From positions 62,001 through 126,000 of the forward strand of contig CAWIQE010000017.1 of the NCBI GenBank assembly GCA_963838155.1: 64,000 nt of DNA. Reading direction: 5' to 3'. Made by a program: the position numbers and the translations under genes. The notes beneath the pieces were generated by a model. It made no database searches. It was not told the DNA's origin and worked only from the letters and a program-made list of their open reading frames with translations. Origin of the DNA: Pararhizobium_B sp963838155. GTDB taxonomy: Bacteria > Pseudomonadota > Alphaproteobacteria > Rhizobiales > Rhizobiaceae. This document shows positions 8,896 through 17,099 of this stretch, piece after piece. The stretch's first letter is position 1. Each line of letters begins with the position of its first letter.

Positions 8896-9132
8896 CTATT
8901 CCTTCTCCACCTTCGTGGCCATGTTGTCCTTGTCTGTCGTAACCTTGACCTTGTCGCCCTCCATGACGTCGCCGAGCATGACGTCCTTGGTGGTCATCAC
9001 GGACATGCCGTCGTCCATGGTGATCATGTGCTTGTCCTTGTCGACCGACTTGACCGTGCCTTCCATCTCGCCCGCATAGGCGAAGCCGACGAACAGCGTC
9101 CCGGCGAGGATGGTGCAAATGGCGGTTTTCAT
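8896..9132 (-). CDS. DUF1344 small periplasmic protein
   Basis: The 78-residue product starts with a clear signal peptide (MKTAICTILAGTLFVGFAYA, cleavage before GEMEG) followed by a compact basic/acidic domain (VKSVDKDKHMITMDDGMSVM, then GDKVKVTTDKD) that matches the DUF1344 family of rhizobial exported proteins. The function is unknown. The ATG at 9132 with site GGGAGAGACATC is preferred over upstream in-frame starts. It converges with ald. Confidence 0.82.
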   Translation of the reverse strand: MKTAICTILAGTLFVGFAYAGEMEGTVKSVDKDKHMITMDDGMSVMTTKDVMLGDVMEGDKVKVTTDKDNMATKVEKE

Positions 9133-9473
9133 GATGTCTCTCCCAATCTCTATGGATCCCGGCCGTAGATCCGAGGCTGCTTCCGACCGCCAGAAGATGG
9201 TAGAAACCTTCGCGATAAACAGCGAAGCACGTTCCATTCATCGCCCCGTGATGCGGCGCCAGATCGCGTGAAGCGCGGCGCCCCGGCGTTCACCCGCGAG
9301 GGGCCGCAAGACGTCGAATTGCGCGGCGATCCGGCCTCTCCGACCGCGCACGCTGCAAACACGACGAAGTGAGATGTCAGTGCGCCGGCGCTAGCGCTAG
9401 TCTGGAGGACATCATCCGGCAGGCAGCGAAGGCTCGCGACGATCGGTTCGCGGGCGCCAGGGAGAGGACACCC

Positions 9474-10331
9474 ATGGCCGTAGAGGCAAGCGAAACCACG
9501 ACCACGGACGTTCGACCCGGCGGCCGTCTCGTCTATCGCCAGTCCGCGTGGACACGTGCCGCGCACTGGATCTGGGCGATCACGATCTTCTTCATGGTGA
9601 CGAGCGGGCTCACCATCTTCAACGCGCGCCCGGACCTCTATATCGGACAGCAATCCGGGTTCGGCTTCGACAACACCATTCTCGACATTCATGCCGAGCG
9701 TACCGGGAGCGGCAAGATCGTCGGCGTGACCGAGCTTTTCGGCCACCGCTTCGACACGACGGGGCTTCTCGGCGCCAGTGGCGATCCGGCCAACCCCACC
9801 GTGCGTGCCTTCCCGTCCTGGGCGACGGTCCCGTCCTATTACGATCTCGGCACCGGCCGGGTGGTGCACTTCTTCTTCGCGTGGATACTGGTCGCAACGA
9901 TGCTCGTCTGGCTCGTGGCCTCGCTGGTCAACGGGCATTTCTGGCGCGATATCGTGCCGAAGGCAAAGGACGTCAGGAACCTGCCGCGCGACGTCGCGGA
10001 TCACGCGCGCTTCCGCTTCCACCACACCGCCTCCTACAACGTCCTTCAGAAATTCGCCTATGGCGGCCTGCTGATCGTCGTCATTCCGCTGATCGTCGCG
10101 ACGGGACTGACGATGTCTCCCGGCGTCGATGCGAGCTGGCCGTGGCTGCTCGACATCTTCGGAGGGCGCCAGACGGCGCGGACGATACATTTCGTCTGCA
10201 TGGCCCTCATCGTGCTGTTCTTCATCGTCCACATCCTCATGGTGCTCGCCGCCGGTCCGATCAACGAATTGCGATCGATCGTCACGGGCTGGTACCGGAC
10301 CGACGAGACACCCCCGAACGGAGAGGCTTGA
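9474..10331 (+). CDS. cytochrome b/b6 domain membrane protein, partner of molybdoenzyme
   Basis: The 285-residue integral membrane protein belongs to the di-heme b-type cytochrome family (Ni/Fe-hydrogenase and formate-dehydrogenase cytochrome b-like). Four hydrophobic spans contain candidate heme histidines (TRAAHWIWAI, RVVHFFFAW, ARTIHFVCMALIVLFFIVHI). A 60-residue periplasmic loop separates spans 1 and 2. The stop is 1 bp before the molybdoenzyme start, so the two form an operon in which this subunit would pass electrons between the quinone pool and the periplasmic enzyme. Confidence 0.85.
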   Translation: MAVEASETTTTDVRPGGRLVYRQSAWTRAAHWIWAITIFFMVTSGLTIFNARPDLYIGQQSGFGFDNTILDIHAERTGSGKIVGVTELFGHRFDTTGLLGASGDPANPTVRAFPSWATVPSYYDLGTGRVVHFFFAWILVATMLVWLVASLVNGHFWRDIVPKAKDVRNLPRDVADHARFRFHHTASYNVLQKFAYGGLLIVVIPLIVATGLTMSPGVDASWPWLLDIFGGRQTARTIHFVCMALIVLFFIVHILMVLAAGPINELRSIVTGWYRTDETPPNGEA

Positions 10332-10332
10332 G

Positions 10333-11124
10333 ATGACCCGCTTCACGATCAGCCGCCGGCGTTTCCTGACCGCAGCCGGAATCGGAGCGACGATGCTGCC
10401 GCTCGGCGGCTGCGACGCCTTCGATGGCTTCCTCGGCGGCGACGCCGCGGTTCGCAAGGTCCTTGCCGGAGCCAACGACCTGACCTACCGCGTGCAGCGC
10501 GCGCTCTTCGATCACGACGCCGCGGCGCCGGAATATTCCGAAAGCGAGATCCGTCAGCCGATGCGTCCGAACGGATCCACCAATCCGCAGACACCCGACT
10601 ACCTGGCGCTGGCACAGAATAGCTTTTCGGACTACCGGCTGGAGGTCGGCGGGCTGGTCCACAAGAAGCTCTCGCTCGGGCTCGACGAGTTGCGGAACAT
10701 GCCGTCGCGGACGCAGATCACCCGTCACGACTGCGTCGAGGGCTGGAGCTGCATCGCCAAGTGGACCGGCGTACAGCTGTCGCGCGTCCTCGACGAGGCC
10801 GGGGTGAAGCCCGAGGCGCGCTACGTTCTTTTCCGTTGCTTCAACTCGATGGGAAATTCGCTGGCGGGTCCCGTCCTCTACTATGAGACGATCGACCTGG
10901 CGGCTGCGCGAAACCCGCAGACGATCCTGGCCTACGGTCTCAACGGGAAGACCTTGCCGGTGTCCAACGGCGCGCCGCTCCGGGTGCGGGTCGAGCAGCA
11001 ACTGGGTTACAAGATGGCGAAATACATTCGCTCGATCGAACTCGTCGACGACTTCCGGACGATTCGAGGCGGCAATGGCGGCTACTGGGAAGATTCGGGT
11101 TACGACTGGTACGCCGGAGTCTAG
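10333..11124 (+). CDS. Tat-exported molybdopterin-dependent oxidoreductase (sulfite oxidase fold)
   Basis: The 263-residue protein has a twin-arginine leader (SRRRFLTAAGIGATMLPLGG followed by Cys, which could also be a lipobox) and a sulfite-oxidase/MsrP-type molybdenum domain. The probable Mo-ligand cysteine lies in ITRHDCVEGWSC; the C-terminal segments GAPLRVRVEQQLGYKMAKYI and GGYWEDSGYDWYAGV fit the family. It is translated directly after the cytochrome b gene. The substrate could be sulfite, methionine sulfoxide or another S/N-oxide; sequence alone does not decide. Confidence 0.87.
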   Translation: MTRFTISRRRFLTAAGIGATMLPLGGCDAFDGFLGGDAAVRKVLAGANDLTYRVQRALFDHDAAAPEYSESEIRQPMRPNGSTNPQTPDYLALAQNSFSDYRLEVGGLVHKKLSLGLDELRNMPSRTQITRHDCVEGWSCIAKWTGVQLSRVLDEAGVKPEARYVLFRCFNSMGNSLAGPVLYYETIDLAAARNPQTILAYGLNGKTLPVSNGAPLRVRVEQQLGYKMAKYIRSIELVDDFRTIRGGNGGYWEDSGYDWYAGV

Positions 11125-11229
11125 CGGCGGTTACAAAGGAAAACCAAGCGTTACCCGTCTCCGGGAACCATGAGACCGGCTGCGCCTTTCTTGCTCCTGT
11201 AGATTTCGAAGCCTGCTAGGAGAAGAAAG

Positions 11230-11631
11230 ATGCGCAAGTTTCTGATCGCCGCGAGCGCGCTCGCACTCGTCTCGTTACCCGGTTATGCCTATGCCGGCGG
11301 CGGCGGTGCCGTGGCCGGAGCCGTCGGCGGTGCCGCGACCGGCGCGGTCGTCGGAGGCCCCGTCGGCGCCGCAGTCGGCGGCGTGGCGGGAGCGGTCACG
11401 GGCGCGGCCGTCTCGGCGCCGCCGCCGCCGGTCGTCACCTATGTCCAGCAGCAGCCGGAGCCGGGCACCACGGTCGTCGTGCACAAGAAGATCGTGGTCG
11501 GCCAGCCGTTGCCGGAAACCGTCGAAGTGACGCCGGTGCCCAGCAACCCGCACTATGCCTATGCGATCGTCAATCATGAGCGGGTCATCGTGGACCCGCA
11601 GACCCACACGGTCGTGAAGGTCATCGAATAA
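11230..11631 (+). CDS. DUF1236 exported protein
   Basis: The 133-residue protein has a signal peptide (FLIAASALALVSLPGYAYAG), a Gly/Ala/Val-rich region of about 45 residues resembling a glycine-zipper, a proline linker, and a C-terminal DUF1236 segment (YAYAIVNHERVIVDPQTHTV) typical of rhizobial envelope proteins. The function is unknown; a role in the cell envelope is inferred. The site AGAAGAAAG precedes the ATG. A strong terminator follows. Confidence 0.85.
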   Translation: MRKFLIAASALALVSLPGYAYAGGGGAVAGAVGGAATGAVVGGPVGAAVGGVAGAVTGAAVSAPPPPVVTYVQQQPEPGTTVVVHKKIVVGQPLPETVEVTPVPSNPHYAYAIVNHERVIVDPQTHTVVKVIE

Positions 11632-11655
11632 GCCGGGCAAACGGCCCGAATAGAG

Positions 11656-11697
11656 GGCGCGTGCGCGTTTCACGGAAGCGCGCACGCGCCTTTTCGC
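11656..11697 (+). terminator. rho-independent terminator of the DUF1236 gene
   Basis: GGCGCGTGCGCG, a TTTCACGGAA loop and GCGCGCACGCGCC form a GC-rich stem followed by TTTT, 25 bases after the stop codon. The loop sequence resembles the first arm of the RIME-like repeats at 14205 and 58878. Confidence 0.75.
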
Positions 11698-11705
11698 TGC
11701 GTGCT

Positions 11706-12497
11706 TCAGATGAGCCGCAGCCCTTTCAGGCTCGCGTGACCGTTCTTTCCGATGATGATGTGATCGTGCACGGTGATGCCCAGCGGCTTGGCCGTGGATA
11801 TGATGGTGGCGGTCATGTCGATGTCCGCGCGCGAGGGCGTCGGGTCGCCCGAGGGGTGGTTGTGAACGAGGATCAGGGCCGTCGCCGAAAGCTCCAGGGC
11901 CCGCTTGACCACCTCGCGGGGATAGACGGGCGTGTGGTCGACCGTGCCGGTCTGCTGGATCTCGTCGGCGATGAGCTGATTGCGCTTGTCGAGGAAGAGG
12001 ATGCGGAACTGCTCCCGCGGTTCGAAGGCCATGGCGGCCCGGCAGAAGTCGATGACGGACGACCATGAGGCCAGCACCGGCCGGTTCCTGAGCGCGCTCT
12101 TCAGGGACCTGTGCGCGATCGCCCCGACGAGTTTCACGTCGATCGCGACGCTGTCTCCGACGCCCTTCACCTCCCGCAGCAGATGCACCGGCGCGCCGAC
12201 GACTTCGGCAAGGGATCCGAAGCGCTCGATCAGGGCCTTGGCGATCGGCTTGGTATCGCGGCGCGGGATCAGCCGGAAAAGCAGCAATTCCAGCAATTCG
12301 TAGTCGGCAAGCGCCGTATCGCCGCTTTCCCGGAAGCGTTGCCGCAGCCGCTCCCGGTGGCCGTGATAGTGAGATCGGTTCGAAGGGTCCGGCTTCTCGT
12401 CGCCGGGCGGACGGCGCCGCGGCGGCCGCTCGGCAAAGAAGCCTTCGCCGTCGTACGCGTCGGCCGGATCGTCGTCTTCGCTCCGGTTATCGCCCAA
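11706..12497 (-). CDS. radC: RadC family JAB domain protein
   Basis: The 263-residue product matches RadC. It has an N-terminal HhH-like region (HGHRERLRQRFRESGDTALA, LRLIPRRDTKPIAKAL) and a JAMM metalloprotease-like motif (VHNHPSGDPTPSRADIDMT). Family members were once linked to DNA repair but no enzymatic role is settled. The best start is a TTG at 12497 behind a G-rich stretch; no suitable ATG lies nearby. The ~45-residue Arg/Asp-rich N-terminal tail is longer than usual. It is the last gene of a same-strand sfsA-map-radC run. Confidence 0.9.
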   Translation of the reverse strand: MGDNRSEDDDPADAYDGEGFFAERPPRRRPPGDEKPDPSNRSHYHGHRERLRQRFRESGDTALADYELLELLLFRLIPRRDTKPIAKALIERFGSLAEVVGAPVHLLREVKGVGDSVAIDVKLVGAIAHRSLKSALRNRPVLASWSSVIDFCRAAMAFEPREQFRILFLDKRNQLIADEIQQTGTVDHTPVYPREVVKRALELSATALILVHNHPSGDPTPSRADIDMTATIISTAKPLGITVHDHIIIGKNGHASLKGLRLI

Positions 12498-12533
12498 GTG
12501 CCCCCAACCCCCGCATTCGTTTCGTCCGGCGTT

Positions 12534-13364
12534 TCAGCGGTCGGGCAGACCGGGTCTGTCGAGGCCGGCCGGAGACAGGGTGAAGATTTCGCGGCCCTCC
12601 CCGGTGACGCGGACCGTATGCTCGTACTGGGCCGAAAGCGACCGGTCCCGGGTGACGGCCGTCCACCCGTCGGACAGCACCTTCACGTGCGGCCGGCCGA
12701 GGTTGATCATCGGCTCGATGGTGAAGATCATGCCCTCGCGCATCTCCGGACCTTCGTTCGAGCGGCCATAATGCAGGATGTTCGGCGCATCGTGGAAGAG
12801 GCGGCCGACCCCGTGTCCGCAGAAGTCGCGAACCACCGAGCATCGTTCCGCCTCGGCGTAGGTCTGGATCGCCTCGCCGATGGCGCCCGTGCGCGCACCG
12901 GGCCTGACCGCCGCTATGCCGCGCATCAGGGCCTCGTGGGTGACCTCCAGCAGCCGTTCGGCCGAGCGGCGGATGGCGCCGACCGGGTACATGCGGCTCG
13001 AATCGCCATGCCAGCCGTCGAGCACATAGGTCACGTCGATGTTGACGATGTCTCCCTCGCGCAACGGCTTCTCGTTGGGGATGCCGTGGCAGACGACGTG
13101 ATTGATCGAGGTGCAGGTGGACTTCGTGTAGCCGCGATAGTTCAGCGTCGCCGGCAGCGCGCCGTGGTCCAGCCCGAAGCCGTAGACGAAGCGGTCGATC
13201 TCCAGCGTCGTGACGCCGGGGGCGACCATCGGAGCCAGCTCGTCGAGGCATCGTGCGGTCAGCTGGCAGGCCTTGCGCATCCCCTCGAAGTCTTCGGCAT
13301 CGTACAAGCGAATCTGGCCCGTGTTCTTGAGCGGCGCGACGGCTGCATCGACGTAGCTTACCAT
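12534..13364 (-). CDS. map: type I methionine aminopeptidase
   Basis: The 276-residue enzyme removes the initiator methionine from nascent proteins. The pita-bread metal ligands are visible: the His of CHGIPNEKPL, Asp of NIDVTYVLDGWHGDSSRMY, His of FCGHGVGRLFHD, Glu of TIEPMINLG and Glu near the C-terminus (YEHTVRVTG). The length is typical. It sits 3 bp downstream of sfsA and likely shares its transcript, the rhizobial arrangement sfsA-map-radC. Confidence 0.96.
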   Translation of the reverse strand: MVSYVDAAVAPLKNTGQIRLYDAEDFEGMRKACQLTARCLDELAPMVAPGVTTLEIDRFVYGFGLDHGALPATLNYRGYTKSTCTSINHVVCHGIPNEKPLREGDIVNIDVTYVLDGWHGDSSRMYPVGAIRRSAERLLEVTHEALMRGIAAVRPGARTGAIGEAIQTYAEAERCSVVRDFCGHGVGRLFHDAPNILHYGRSNEGPEMREGMIFTIEPMINLGRPHVKVLSDGWTAVTRDRSLSAQYEHTVRVTGEGREIFTLSPAGLDRPGLPDR

Positions 13365-13367
13365 TCT

Positions 13368-14114
13368 TCAAGTCTTTCCGTAGGCCGTCAGCGGCGCGCT
13401 AGCAGGAAATCCCGGTTCCTCGACCGGGATCAGGTCGGTCGGCGTGATCGCCTCGGGGGAAATTTGGCACCGGAGCGCATAAGCTTCAACCCCGCGCATC
13501 GTCGCGCGGTCGAATGCGGCGGAATATGTTGGATCGAGGTCCCGGCAGAGGCGGAAGCGATCGCAGTCGCCGCGCTGGACGAGGAAGACCATCACTGCCC
13601 TGTGGCCCTGGCCGGCCATGTCGCCGAGTTCGTCGAGATGCTTCGCGCCGCGTGCGGTCACGCTGTCCGGAAATTCCGCCAACCCGGTGCGGCGCATCAG
13701 GTGGACGTTCTTGACCTCGACATAGGCCCGGCCCCTTGCAGGATCCTCCAGCAATATGTCGATGCGGGAGGAGAGGCCGTATGCCTGCTCTCTGCGCAGG
13801 GTGGCGTATGATGCGAGGTCGCCAACCAAGCCGCCTGCGATCGCCTCTTCCACCAGGCGGTTGGGCCGGGATGTGTTGATGCCGACCAGCGTCCCGTCCG
13901 CCTCCACCAGTTCGAGCGCATGGCGATATTTGCGCGTCGGGCTGTCGTGCTGCGTCAGCCAGGCGCGGGAACCGGGCGTCGTCAGCCCCATCATGGAGCC
14001 CGTGTTCGGGCAGGAGCCGGTCACGACGGTGCCGTCGGCGAGTTCGGCATCGAAAAGGAATCGCTTGTAGCGGCGAATCAGGCGGGCAGGGATCAGCGGC
14101 GGATCGAATTGCAT
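13368..14114 (-). CDS. sfsA: DNA/RNA nuclease SfsA
   Basis: The 248-residue product matches SfsA (sugar fermentation stimulation protein A), a nuclease-like family. Seen are RRYKRFLFDAELADGTVV, the diagnostic CPNTGSMMGL, and the restriction-endonuclease-like core RAYVEVKNVHLM. The ATG at 14114 begins MQFDPPLIPARL, the usual SfsA start. It heads the sfsA-map-radC run. Confidence 0.94.
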   Translation of the reverse strand: MQFDPPLIPARLIRRYKRFLFDAELADGTVVTGSCPNTGSMMGLTTPGSRAWLTQHDSPTRKYRHALELVEADGTLVGINTSRPNRLVEEAIAGGLVGDLASYATLRREQAYGLSSRIDILLEDPARGRAYVEVKNVHLMRRTGLAEFPDSVTARGAKHLDELGDMAGQGHRAVMVFLVQRGDCDRFRLCRDLDPTYSAAFDRATMRGVEAYALRCQISPEAITPTDLIPVEEPGFPASAPLTAYGKT

Positions 14115-14204
14115 GGGAAGACGAGATACGCAAACTGCCGCCCTGCCGCAATCGGCAATTGCAGGGTGGCGTCTCTGAAACACCCTCGGTCGGGAAACAT
14201 TGGA

Positions 14205-14301
14205 GCGTGTCCGCGCTTCACGGGACCGCACACACGCTCGACCGCATTATTTTCTTCACGCGCTTCCGGACGGAAAGCCGGTCTGCAATTTCCTGGAAGC
14301 G
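14205..14301. repeat. RIME-like intergenic repeat, copy 1
   Basis: The region between phaC and sfsA contains GTGTCCGCGCTTCACGGGAC and CGCGCTTCCGGACGGAAAGC, ending in TTTCCTGGAAGCG. It aligns along its length with 58878-58981. The pattern of a short palindromic arm followed by the GCTTCCGGACGGAAAACCGG core is that of rhizobial intergenic mosaic elements (RIME). Confidence 0.75.
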
Positions 14302-14302
14302 G

Positions 14303-16195
14303 TCAGCCTTTGACCCGGACGTAGCTGCCCGGAGCGTCCTCTATCGGCTTGAGCTTCTTCCCGCCGGGCTTCCGGGCGGGGACCTCGGTCCCGTCGAGGC
14401 CGCGGATCCAGTCGTTCCAGTGCGGCCACCACGAACCGGGATGTTCTTCGGCGGTCTCGATCCAGTCGTCGATGTCGCCGACGGCGGGGCCGCCGGTCCA
14501 GTACTGGTATTTCTTCCGGTCGGGCGGGTTCACGACGCCCGCTATGTGGCCCGAGCCCGAAAGCACGAAAGTGACGTCGCCGCCGAAGAACTGGCTCCCG
14601 ATGAAGGCGGATTTCGCCGGGGCGATGTGATCCTCGCGGGTGGCGAGATTGTAGATGGGGATGCGGACGTCCTTGAGCGAGACGGGCTTGCCGCGAAGCT
14701 CCATCCGGCCGGCGGACAGCTTGTTTTCCAGATAGCAGTTGCGCAGGTAGAAGGAATGATTGGCCGCCGCCATGCGCGTCGCATCGGAATTCCAGTGCAA
14801 CAGGTCGAAGGGCATCGGCTCCTTGCCCTTCAGGTAGTTGTTCACGACATAGGGCCAGATCAGCTCCGATGCGCGCAGCATGTTGAAGGCCGTCGCCATC
14901 TTCGATCCCTCGAGATAGCCCGACTTCTTCATGCTCTCCTCGATGCCGCGCACCTGGTCCTCGTCGACGAAGACCTTCAAGTCGCCGGCGAAGCGGAAAT
15001 CCACCTGCGTGGCGAATAGGGTGGCCGAGCGCACCCGCTCGTCCTTTTCCCTTGCCATCAGCGCAAGCGCCGCGGCCAGCAGCGTCCCGCCCACGCAATA
15101 GCCGATGGCGTTGACCTCCACTTCTCCGGTCGCCTTCTCGATCGTATCCAGTGCGAATTTTATGCCCTCGTCGATATAGGCTTCCCAGTCCTTCCCGCAG
15201 TGGCGCTCGTCCGGGTTCACCCATGATATCACGAAGACCGTGTGGCCCGCGCCGACCGCCCAGCGGACGAAGGACTTCTGCGGATTGAGGTCGAGTACGT
15301 AGAACTTGTTTATCCAGGGCGGACAGATGAGAAGCGGGCGCTTCAGCACCGTCTCCGTGGTGGGGGAATACTGGATGATCTGGCAAAGGTCGTTCTGGGC
15401 GATCACCTTTCCGGGAGTGGTCGCCAGGTTCTCGCCGATCACGAATTTCGAACTGTCGGACTGGCGCAGCTTCAGCTCGCCGTGGCCCTCGGCTATGTCT
15501 TCGGCCAGCATGCGCATGCCTTCGACGAGGTTTTCCCCGTTCCTGGCGATCGTCTCCCGGTAGACCTCGGGATTCGTCAGCACGAAGTTGGCCGGCGAAA
15601 GGGCGCTCGTGATCTGCTTGGTGTAGAAGGCGGCCTTCTGGCGCGTGTGCTCGTCCAGCCCCTCGGTCTCCGTCACCAGGCGGTCGGCCCAGGCCGTGGT
15701 CACCAGATAGGCCTGGCGCAGGAAATCGAAGAAGGCGTGCTTTTCCCAATCCTCGTCGGCGAACCGCTTGTCCTTCGGTCCGGAGGGCGGTGCCACGCTC
15801 GTCGGATCGCCGGTGAAGCGGTTGATCGAGTTCGACCAGACGCCGAAATAGCTCGTCAGGAGGTGGGTCTGCGCATCGATCGCCCGGCGGGGATCGGACA
15901 GCCAGTATTCGTAGACGCGCGCGAAGGTCTTGACCATGTCGCTCGCCGGTTCCGATACCGTGTCGATCTTCTCGCCGCGCTCACGGGGCGCTACCCAGGC
16001 CGCCGCCGCCTTGCCGAGTTGCTCCAGCATCCGCGCGAGGTTGCGGGCGAAGGCTTCCGGATCCTTGACGACGTAAGGCTCGAGCGTGTTCGGGTCGAAC
16101 CGCGGCGGGTCGCTGTCCTGTCGGCGGTCGCCGGTCTTCAATGCCACCTCCTGGCTGTCCGGGCCATCCTTCGGCCCGACAGCCGTACCATACAT
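14303..16195 (-). CDS. phaC: class I poly(3-hydroxyalkanoate) synthase
   Basis: The 630-residue enzyme polymerises (R)-3-hydroxyacyl-CoA into storage granules. The PhaC lipase-like box with catalytic cysteine is present (NAIGYCVGGTLLAAAL), as are the catalytic aspartate region (NLATREDHIAPAKSAFIG) and histidine region (LSGSGHIAGVVNPP). The length fits class I enzymes. The ATG at 16195 follows AAGGGGCATC. The 183-bp upstream region is shared with the divergent lipoprotein gene. phaA/phaB are not nearby, as is common. Confidence 0.96.
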   Translation of the reverse strand: MYGTAVGPKDGPDSQEVALKTGDRRQDSDPPRFDPNTLEPYVVKDPEAFARNLARMLEQLGKAAAAWVAPRERGEKIDTVSEPASDMVKTFARVYEYWLSDPRRAIDAQTHLLTSYFGVWSNSINRFTGDPTSVAPPSGPKDKRFADEDWEKHAFFDFLRQAYLVTTAWADRLVTETEGLDEHTRQKAAFYTKQITSALSPANFVLTNPEVYRETIARNGENLVEGMRMLAEDIAEGHGELKLRQSDSSKFVIGENLATTPGKVIAQNDLCQIIQYSPTTETVLKRPLLICPPWINKFYVLDLNPQKSFVRWAVGAGHTVFVISWVNPDERHCGKDWEAYIDEGIKFALDTIEKATGEVEVNAIGYCVGGTLLAAALALMAREKDERVRSATLFATQVDFRFAGDLKVFVDEDQVRGIEESMKKSGYLEGSKMATAFNMLRASELIWPYVVNNYLKGKEPMPFDLLHWNSDATRMAAANHSFYLRNCYLENKLSAGRMELRGKPVSLKDVRIPIYNLATREDHIAPAKSAFIGSQFFGGDVTFVLSGSGHIAGVVNPPDRKKYQYWTGGPAVGDIDDWIETAEEHPGSWWPHWNDWIRGLDGTEVPARKPGGKKLKPIEDAPGSYVRVKG

Positions 16196-16378
16196 GAATC
16201 GATGCCCCTTATGTAAGTGCAGGCCGCCATAAGATACAATGTCAGGTTTTGGCCCCGCATGCGCGGTTTGTAAGAGAATTTTATGAAGTTCATATGCAAA
16301 ATCGGCCTTTATTTGACATATCCCTGCGCTAAAGGATTGCCGAATTTGCCAGACCCGATCTAAATAGGCGTAAAGACA

Positions 16379-17011
16379 ATGTTTTTTGGAGACGATGTGG
16401 CAGCGGTAGCAAGGACTCGGCGCTTCGGGAGGAGAGGGAGGTTCGGCCTGCTGGCGACGGGTGCGGTCGCGGCCTGTCTCCTGAGCAGTTGCGAGTCCGC
16501 CAGCTTGAAGGATGCACTCACGCCGCCGCCGCCGGTTTCGTCGGCTGCGAAGACGGACAACACGCCGGCCGGCGCGGATACGCCGGTGGCTTCGACGTCG
16601 CCGCTGCCGGGCGTCGACGACGCCGGGAAATCCCAGCCGGAGAGCGCCGGCAAGACGGCGGTTTCGTCCCGCCGAACCCATTCGAGGCGCCACCGGAAAA
16701 CCGCAGCACGGCAGCCCAGTTCCCCGTCGCCGCCTGTCGCCCAGGCGGGCACGGCCACGCGGAACGCGCCCTTCGTCGACCAGGGCGCCGCGGCCACGGG
16801 GACCTATCCGAAATTCGTCCCACCGAAGGCCGCGACCTCGCAGATGTCGGACGCGGAGAAGAAGAAGTTCGAGGAAACCATGGCCGCGCGCATCAAGGCC
16901 AACAAGCAGTCGTCGGAAACGCCGGCGGAGGCGGCGGAGCGCGAGAAGCTGCTCAAGGCGCTCGCCGCCAAGCATGCCGAGGACACGATGAAGGCGATCG
17001 ACAAGCCGTAG
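16379..17011 (+). CDS. hypothetical lipoprotein, proline-rich
   Basis: The 210-residue product has a basic N-terminus, a hydrophobic segment and a lipobox-like LLSSC near residue 39 (FGLLATGAVAACLLSSCESA). It then has a long Pro/Ser/Ala-rich linker and a C-terminal charged helical region (SQMSDAEKKKFEETMAARI). No catalytic domain is visible. Anchoring in the outer or inner membrane with a disordered tether is inferred. Its place between phaC and the aminotransferase gives no clear function. Confidence 0.7.
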   Translation: MFFGDDVAAVARTRRFGRRGRFGLLATGAVAACLLSSCESASLKDALTPPPPVSSAAKTDNTPAGADTPVASTSPLPGVDDAGKSQPESAGKTAVSSRRTHSRRHRKTAARQPSSPSPPVAQAGTATRNAPFVDQGAAATGTYPKFVPPKAATSQMSDAEKKKFEETMAARIKANKQSSETPAEAAEREKLLKALAAKHAEDTMKAIDKP

Positions 17012-17099
17012 CTTGGGGAAATTCCGCTTGCGCCCGGCCCGATTTGGACGCACACCGACAGGGTAGAGCCTGTCCTCTGCTCACGATCCGGATTTGACG

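Noticed and set aside
17094..17099. TTG start two codons before the aminotransferase ATG
   Set aside because: The ATG at 17100 gives the natural start and neither has a better ribosome-binding site, so the standard codon is preferred.
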